Of a DNA stretch of 9,791 nt, positions 5,529 to 9,791 are shown piece after piece (position 1 is the stretch's first letter; every line of letters starts with the position of its first letter). The position numbers and the translations under genes are program-made. The notes below the pieces were generated by a model that did not search any database, was not told the origin of the DNA, and saw only the letters and a program-made list of their open reading frames with translations. Source of the stretch: JAKBCQ01 sp021807585 (GTDB taxonomy: Bacteria > Planctomycetota > Planctomycetia > Isosphaerales > Isosphaeraceae). Where the stretch lies: NCBI GenBank assembly GCA_027325115.1, contig DAHWFG010000466.1:1-9791 (forward strand), given 5' to 3'.

Positions 5529-5771
5529 ATGGCGATGAAGTTGTCCGACACGCAGCGGTGGCAGCGGAACCTGGCCTCACTGATCAGGTCGGGGCTGCTT
5601 ACCAAAGCGGAGATCAGCGAGTCGAACGGACTCTTCACGGTCCATGGAGTGTACACGGACGGTTCTCACTCGGCGCCCGTCGCGAAATACGGCGACATCC
5701 GTCGCGCCGAAGACGCCGCCGACACCGTCAATTATTTAGCACGGTCGTCTCCTCCCATTGAAACGAATTGA
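5529..5771 (+). CDS. Small hypothetical protein (80 residues)
   Basis: I do not recognise a family. The protein has an N-terminal basic, helix-prone part (DTQRWQRNLASLIRSGLLTKAEI, 7-29), a probable beta-hairpin (GLFTVHGVYTDGSHSAPVAKYG, 34-55) and a C-terminal helix (RRAEDAADTVNYLARS, 58-73). There is no signal peptide, membrane segment or cysteine. The start ATG has AAAGGGG 7 bases upstream. It is flanked by a long leader with inverted repeats and a candidate extended -10 promoter, and it ends at a strong intrinsic terminator, so it looks like a separately transcribed small gene. Its codon use (few GATC-containing codon pairs, more CTG, GGA and ACC) differs from its neighbours. I consider it real because of the ribosome site, promoter, terminator and hydrophobic/hydrophilic pattern together; its function is unknown. 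Confidence 0.65.
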   Translation: MAMKLSDTQRWQRNLASLIRSGLLTKAEISESNGLFTVHGVYTDGSHSAPVAKYGDIRRAEDAADTVNYLARSSPPIETN

Positions 5772-5854
5772 ACCAAGTCGGGCGAACTTACCGAAGCGTT
5801 CGCGATAACCTGACAGCTTAAACTAATAAAGATCTTTAGACTAAAGTACTCGAT

Positions 5855-5895
5855 GATCCCGATCGACCCGATTGCGGTCGGTCGGGATTTTTTTT
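5855..5895 (+). terminator. Intrinsic terminator after the 80-residue gene
   Basis: A 13-base-pair stem pairs 5856-5868 with 5876-5888, continuous except for one T-G wobble, around a 7-base loop (CGATTGC). An 8-T run (5888-5895) follows directly. This is a textbook rho-independent terminator, 84 bases after the stop at 5771. Confidence 0.92.
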
Positions 5896-5975
5896 GGCGA
5901 AGTGCGGCGCCCGACGGGATTGCGTTGCAACTCGGCGGGTCGACGCGCGCTCCGGTCGTAAATCATCACGATCGA

Positions 5976-5988
5976 TTTTCGACGAAAA
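5976..5988. promoter_or_regulatory. 13-bp palindrome just upstream of the GMC -35 box
   Basis: TTTTCG (5976-5981) and CGAAAA (5983-5988) are perfect complements around one A. It ends 3 bases before the -35 box at 5992, a position suited to an activator or repressor site. Confidence 0.35.
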
Positions 5989-5991
5989 GCG

Positions 5992-6022
5992 TTGACGATC
6001 GATCGTCGAGCTTCTGTATAAT
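5992..6022 (+). promoter_or_regulatory. Promoter of the GMC oxidoreductase gene
   Basis: TTGACG (5992-5997) and a perfect TATAAT (6017-6022) are 19 bases apart, slightly long. Transcription would begin near 6029, which is the first base of the gene's ATG, so the mRNA may be leaderless. The perfect 14-base palindrome GACGATCGATCGTC (5994-6007) overlaps the -35 box and spacer and is a candidate operator. Confidence 0.65.
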
Positions 6023-6028
6023 CCGTGC

Positions 6029-7678
6029 ATGATACTCGATTTAAATCACATGGCGGACGGGTCGACCGTCGCCGCGGATATCTGCATTGTGGGAGGCGGA
6101 ATCGCGGGGATCGCGCTCGCCTCCGAACTGTTGAACGTAACCGGGCAAGCGGTTCGGATCATCGTTCTAGAGAGCGGCGGAGCGAAAATCGAGCGGGAGA
6201 GCCAGAAGCTCAACGAGGCCGAAGTCGTCGGCTTGAAGCACGGAACGATCCAGGACGGTAGAGTTCGAGCGCTCGGGGGGCTCGCGAACCTTTGGGCGGG
6301 CGTTTCGGTCGAACTCGACGCGATCGATTTTCAACGGCGCGATTGGGTGCCGCACAGCGGCTGGCCCTTCGGGAAAGACGCTCTCGCCCCCTATTACGAC
6401 CGTGCCGCGCGGTTCATGAGGCTTGAAGGGCGCGTGGGAATCGACGCCAAAACGCTCCCGAGCCGCTTTCATCCTCCAGAATACGACGAATCGCTATTAA
6501 AACATATTCTTGCGGTTTTTGGACCCAAGCCCAATTTGCGCGGCGAGTATTCTCCCTGGTTTCGCCGCGACGATCGGATTCAAGTCGTACTCCACGCGAA
6601 CGCGACGTTGATCGAGACCAATCGTGACGGGACCGCGGTCGAGGAGATCGAGATTCGATCGCTCAAAGGTCGGACGGCGAAAGCGCGGGCTTTGCTTTTC
6701 GTCGTCGCTTGCGGCGGGATCGAAACGCCTCGGCTCTTGCTCGCGAGCGATCGCACGGATCGCCGCGGGATCGGCAACGCGAACGATCTCGTGGGGCGAT
6801 TTTTCAACGAGCATTTGCACGCCAAGCTCGCCCGGATCAAGCCGATCGATCGCAAACGAATTCGCAATCTTTATCATCGTTATTATTATAATGGAGTAAA
6901 ATATTTTCCGAAAATCTTATGTTCGGAGGATGTTCAGACGCGGCGGAAGATTCTCAACGTTTTTGGCGACGTCACCTACGAACCGCCGACCGATTCGACC
7001 GTGACCGCGGCCAAATTTCTGCTTCGCGCCGCGCGGCATCCGAATCTCCTTCCCGAAACGCCCCGCGCGATTTTCAATATCCTCAAAAGACCTCACGAAC
7101 TCGTCGACGCGATCATTCGCTACACGTTCATCGAAGACACCGCTTCCGAAAAACGTGGAGATATGTTCCTTGGAATTCAAAGCGAATGCGAACCCAATCC
7201 CGAGAGTCGCGTTCTCCTTTCGAGTTCGCTCGATCCGCTTGGATTTCCCCGCGCCAAACTCGACTGGAGGCTGACCGACCTCGATCGTCGTACGCTTATC
7301 GTTTTCGCCGAGACGGTCGCCGAGGAATTCCGCCGACTCGGTCTCGGCGAGATCGACGTCGCGTCGATTGATCTCGCCGAAAACCCGCGCGAACTCGACC
7401 GTTCGGTCTACGACGCGGGTCATCATATGGGAACGACCCGCATGCACGACGACCCCCGCGGCGGAGTCGTCGACGCCGATTGCAAGGTGCACGGAGTCTC
7501 GAATCTCTACATCGCCGGAAGTTCGGTCTTTCCCACCGGGGGCGCGGCCAACCCGACATTCACGATCATCGCGCTCTGCATGAAACTCGCCGATCGTCTC
7601 GCCGCCGAACTCGCCGATTCTCCGTCGCTCGACGCCTCTTCCGATGAGATCTCCGAGGCTCCGCTTGCAAATTCGTAA
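6029..7678 (+). CDS. GMC-family FAD-dependent oxidoreductase
   Basis: A 549-residue flavoenzyme of the glucose-methanol-choline family, which oxidises alcohols or sugars. ADICIVGGGIAGIALASELL (16-35) carries the dinucleotide-binding GGGIAG, with Glu48 (VLESGG) as the expected ribose-binding acid. ALGGLANLWAGV (81-92) is the FAD-contacting loop, ACGGIETPRLLLAS (228-240) the second flavin block, and DAGHHMGTTRMHD (462-474) and GAANPTFTI (505-513) the C-terminal signature. His466 and Asn508 are the likely catalytic pair by comparison with pyranose 2-oxidase. No signal peptide or twin-arginine motif is present, so it is probably cytoplasmic. The substrate cannot be read from sequence. ATG 6029 coincides with the predicted transcription start; ATG 6050 (MADGST) is an alternative, and neither has a Shine-Dalgarno sequence. 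DUF1501 follows 125 bases later. Confidence 0.9.
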   Translation: MILDLNHMADGSTVAADICIVGGGIAGIALASELLNVTGQAVRIIVLESGGAKIERESQKLNEAEVVGLKHGTIQDGRVRALGGLANLWAGVSVELDAIDFQRRDWVPHSGWPFGKDALAPYYDRAARFMRLEGRVGIDAKTLPSRFHPPEYDESLLKHILAVFGPKPNLRGEYSPWFRRDDRIQVVLHANATLIETNRDGTAVEEIEIRSLKGRTAKARALLFVVACGGIETPRLLLASDRTDRRGIGNANDLVGRFFNEHLHAKLARIKPIDRKRIRNLYHRYYYNGVKYFPKILCSEDVQTRRKILNVFGDVTYEPPTDSTVTAAKFLLRAARHPNLLPETPRAIFNILKRPHELVDAIIRYTFIEDTASEKRGDMFLGIQSECEPNPESRVLLSSSLDPLGFPRAKLDWRLTDLDRRTLIVFAETVAEEFRRLGLGEIDVASIDLAENPRELDRSVYDAGHHMGTTRMHDDPRGGVVDADCKVHGVSNLYIAGSSVFPTGGAANPTFTIIALCMKLADRLAAELADSPSLDASSDEISEAPLANS

Positions 7679-7726
7679 TTATAAATGAATTTGATTTGGG
7701 TTTTGCCCATTCCCAGCCGCGCCGAT

Positions 7727-7732
7727 TATGAT
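7727..7732 (+). promoter_or_regulatory. Possible -10 box before the DUF1501 gene
   Basis: TATGAT (5 of 6) lies 71 bases before ATG 7804. The hexamer 17 bases upstream (TGCCCA, 7704-7709) is a poor -35. A TGGG/CCCA mini-hairpin (7697-7709) overlaps that -35 position. Weak evidence for a separate promoter. Confidence 0.25.
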
Positions 7733-7745
7733 GGACGAAATCGAC

Positions 7746-7768
7746 CGATCCGAGAGACGTACGGATCG
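7746..7768 (+). other. Leader stem-loop of the DUF1501 gene
   Basis: CGATCCG (7746-7752) and CGGATCG (7762-7768) form a perfect 7-base-pair stem around a 9-base loop. It lies between the possible -10 box and the start codon and would be in the mRNA leader. There is no T-run, so it is not a terminator. Confidence 0.4.
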
Positions 7769-7803
7769 TCCCGGCGGTACGGTTATTGATGGAGATATCG
7801 ATC

Positions 7804-9084
7804 ATGATCGAAATGAATCCCCTCGCCGCCGATCCTTCGCGCCGCGGTCCGGGTCCGACTCGACGCGACGTTCTCCGCGCCGGGTCGCTGTCGATTTTGG
7901 GAACGAGCCTCACGCGTTCGCCGCACCTCGCGAGCTTCGCGCCGCCGCGACGCGCACGCGCCGGCGCGTGCATCATGATCGTCCTGACGGGAGGTCCGTC
8001 GCACATCGACGCCTGGGATCCGAAACCGAACGCCCCCGCGGAAATCCGCGGTCCGTTCGGGCCGATCGCAACAAAGGTTCCAGGAATCTCGATCTCACAA
8101 GCTTTTCCATATTTATCAACCTGGATGGATCGCGTTTCACTCGTGCGGTCGATTCATCACCGAACGATCGCGATCCACGAAACGGGCCTTCAATTGATGC
8201 AAACGGGCCGGCTCGACGGCGACGGAATCGAACATCCGCATCTCGGTTGTGTCGTTTCCCGATTGAAGCCGATCCGCGACCAAGCTCCCGTGCACGTTCT
8301 CCTTCCCGGTCCGATCGGCGAGATCGGCGGGATCGCGTCGCGCGGCCAATCGTCGGGCTATCTCGGAGACGAATCCGCTCCGCTCTCGCCGCTCGTCGAT
8401 CCCTCCGATGAAGTCGTCTTTTCCCAAGAATCCAAATCGCATCACGTATCGAATCAATTTTCTCACAAGCCGCGGATCGCCGATCCTGGGACGCGGCGGG
8501 CGTTCGATCTTTCGCGGGAAAAGCCCGAGAAACTCGACCGTTTCGGCGCGACGCGATTCGGCCGAAACTGCCTGATCGCAAGCAGACTGATCGAACGAGG
8601 AGTTCGCTTCGTTACGATCAATATGTACACAAATATTTTTGATCAACCGAGTTGGGATATTCACGGATCGGCGCCTTTTAGTTCGTTTGACGCGATGCGC
8701 GACGAGGTTTGCCCGAGCTTCGACGCGGCTTACACGGCGCTTTTAGAGGATTTGACCGAACGGGGGTTGTTTGAGGAAACCGTCGTCGCGGCGTTCGGCG
8801 AGTTCGGCCGATCTCCCCGGATCAATCGATCGGGAGGCCGCGATCATCACCCTGGTTGCTGGACGGGCCTTTTCGCGGGAGGTCCGATCGCGGGCGGACG
8901 CGTGATCGGCGAATCCGACGCGATCGGCGAATCCCCCAAAGATCGCCCGGTTGAACCCGCGGAGATCGCCGCGACAATCCTCCACGCGATCGGAATCCCG
9001 CTTTCAACCGAGCTCGAAGGCCCGGGAAATGAGCCGATCGCCGTCGTCGATCGGGGAGTCGAGCCGATTTCCGAGTTGTTCTAA
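7804..9084 (+). CDS. DUF1501 protein with Tat signal
   Basis: A 426-residue protein of the DUF1501 family, abundant in planctomycetes and related to the alkaline phosphatase/sulfatase fold; its biochemical role is not established. TRRDVLRAGSLSILGTSL (19-36) is a twin-arginine signal, so the protein is exported folded. The core begins ACIMIVLTGGPSHIDAWDPKP (55-75), followed by SLVRSIHH (112-119), WDIHG (284-288) and FGEFGRSPRIN with GGRDHHPGCW (331-353), the usual late signature rich in possible metal ligands. ATG 7804 has GGAG 9 bases upstream; a TTG at 7786, ATG 7789 and ATG 7813 are alternatives in frame. Family members are usually paired with a DUF1549/DUF1553 cytochrome-like gene; here the upstream neighbour is the GMC oxidoreductase. 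The gene appears intact. Confidence 0.9.
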   Translation: MIEMNPLAADPSRRGPGPTRRDVLRAGSLSILGTSLTRSPHLASFAPPRRARAGACIMIVLTGGPSHIDAWDPKPNAPAEIRGPFGPIATKVPGISISQAFPYLSTWMDRVSLVRSIHHRTIAIHETGLQLMQTGRLDGDGIEHPHLGCVVSRLKPIRDQAPVHVLLPGPIGEIGGIASRGQSSGYLGDESAPLSPLVDPSDEVVFSQESKSHHVSNQFSHKPRIADPGTRRAFDLSREKPEKLDRFGATRFGRNCLIASRLIERGVRFVTINMYTNIFDQPSWDIHGSAPFSSFDAMRDEVCPSFDAAYTALLEDLTERGLFEETVVAAFGEFGRSPRINRSGGRDHHPGCWTGLFAGGPIAGGRVIGESDAIGESPKDRPVEPAEIAATILHAIGIPLSTELEGPGNEPIAVVDRGVEPISELF

Positions 9085-9133
9085 CGAATCCGCGCGATCG
9101 CCGAATCGATCCGCCGCGGCCTGCGTTCTCATG

Positions 9134-9192
9134 CCGCGACCGACTCGATCCGTGTTTTCGAGTCGATCCCGCGGCGACGAACTTCTTTTTTT
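9134..9192 (+). terminator. Possible terminator after DUF1501
   Basis: CGACTCGA (9141-9148) and TCGAGTCG (9158-9165) pair perfectly around a 9-base loop. CCGCG (9134-9138) and CGCGG (9170-9174) add an outer stem across a small internal loop. A run of seven T begins at 9186, 11 bases after the stem, farther than normal for an intrinsic terminator. Confidence 0.4.
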
Positions 9193-9219
9193 CAATTACT
9201 GATATTATTCATTGATACG

Positions 9220-9791
9220 ATGAGTGAAGAACGACCGAACATCGACACGCGGAGCAGGACGTACTCTCGTTCGGAGGAGGCGACTTCGATCGCGTTTGCG
9301 ATCGTGATCGCGGGGGTCGCTCTGGCGCCGTTATGGTTCGGTTTCGAACCCGTCGGCGGCGATCCCGATCGATTGTATCGGCCGATCAAAGCCGAGCTCG
9401 CTCGAGCGCTCAAACGCGGCGAGCCGCCGTTATGGAGCGATCGCTTCGGCCTCGGCGTTCCACTCGCCGCCGAAAGCCACGTCGCGGCGTTTTATCCTCC
9501 CAATCTCGCGTTTTATCGCGCACTCCCGGTTTCCATCGCATACGACGTGCTGATGTGGTTGCATTATACGGCGATATGCGCGCTGACCTACATTTACGCG
9601 AGAGTGATCGGATCGGGTCCGCGCGGAGCGGCGCTCTCGGCGATCTCGTTCACCTTTTGCGGGTTTATGGCGATCCATTCAAGTCATGAACCGTTTTATC
9701 ACGCAATTGTTTATCTCCTATTTGTGTTGATCGCGACCGACCGTTTCGCGGCGACGGGCAAGATCGGCTGGGCCGCGGCGATCGCGCTCGG
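9220..9791 (+). CDS. YfhO-like polytopic membrane protein (5' part)
   Basis: The first 190 residues of an open frame that runs off the window. It resembles the YfhO/GT-C-like membrane proteins found in planctomycetes, which resemble lipid-linked-sugar glycosyltransferases and are thought to act in envelope glycosylation. A hydrophobic helix (about 21-40) is followed by an outer loop with RGEPPLWSDRFGLGVPLAAE (66-85) and FYPPN (91-95), the typical 'PLWnp..G.Pl' and 'fyP.n' pattern. More helices follow at about 107-128, 136-151 and 160-174. Asp48 and Asp50 in the first loop (GGDPDRLY) could be the catalytic acid of GT-C enzymes, by analogy only. The start ATG 9220 has no Shine-Dalgarno sequence; the DNA before it is A/T-rich. 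It is separated from DUF1501 by 135 bases and a possible terminator, so it is probably transcribed independently. Confidence 0.75.
   Translation, partial: MSEERPNIDTRSRTYSRSEEATSIAFAIVIAGVALAPLWFGFEPVGGDPDRLYRPIKAELARALKRGEPPLWSDRFGLGVPLAAESHVAAFYPPNLAFYRALPVSIAYDVLMWLHYTAICALTYIYARVIGSGPRGAALSAISFTFCGFMAIHSSHEPFYHAIVYLLFVLIATDRFAATGKIGWAAAIAL

Noticed and set aside
6917..7492. 191-residue minus-strand frame within the GMC gene
   Set aside because: Antisense shadow, created by the strong codon bias, of a complete GMC protein.

Overview
The window looks like a chromosomal segment from a planctomycete, most likely an Isosphaeraceae-type genome. The evidence is a Tat-exported DUF1501 protein, a YfhO-type polytopic membrane protein, a GMC oxidoreductase, several genes without a Shine-Dalgarno sequence, and GC-rich DNA crowded with GATC/CGATCG. 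This placement is inferred from gene content and composition; there is no marker gene in the window.

Left part (1-2582). Positions 1-519 carry no convincing gene but hold a 51-base direct repeat (5-55 and 117-167). Each copy folds into a GAAA-capped hairpin. Two minus-strand genes follow, 20 bases apart and probably one transcript: a membrane-anchored KAP-like P-loop ATPase (2582-1107), then an RluE-type 23S rRNA pseudouridine synthase (1086-520).

Middle (2583-4682). A divergent intergenic region with a good sigma-70-like promoter leads rightward into a molybdate-binding lipoprotein (modA-like) and a one-domain ModE-like regulator. No modB or modC is present. The next gene is an SRAP (YedK/HMCES) protein with its catalytic Cys2, Asn75, Glu105 and His160 in place, which protects abasic sites in single-stranded DNA.

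Gene-poor stretch (4683-5528). It is depleted in GATC relative to its neighbours. It carries several inverted repeats, an extended -10 promoter candidate and an unexplained minus-strand reading frame. It ends at an 80-residue orphan gene (5529-5771) closed by a near-perfect intrinsic terminator (5856-5895).

Right part (5896-9791). Three plus-strand genes: a GMC-family FAD oxidoreductase with a consensus -10 box placed so that its mRNA may be leaderless, a DUF1501 exported protein with a Tat signal, and the first 190 residues of a YfhO-like membrane protein that runs off the end. These three are plausibly cell-envelope or sugar related, but nothing in the sequence proves a shared pathway. I found no CRISPR array, tRNA, rRNA, insertion sequence or clear phage gene. 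The most interesting unexplained items are the structured repeat at the left edge, the KAP-like ATPase, the palindrome-rich gene-poor stretch around the 80-residue gene, and the promoter layout of the GMC gene.
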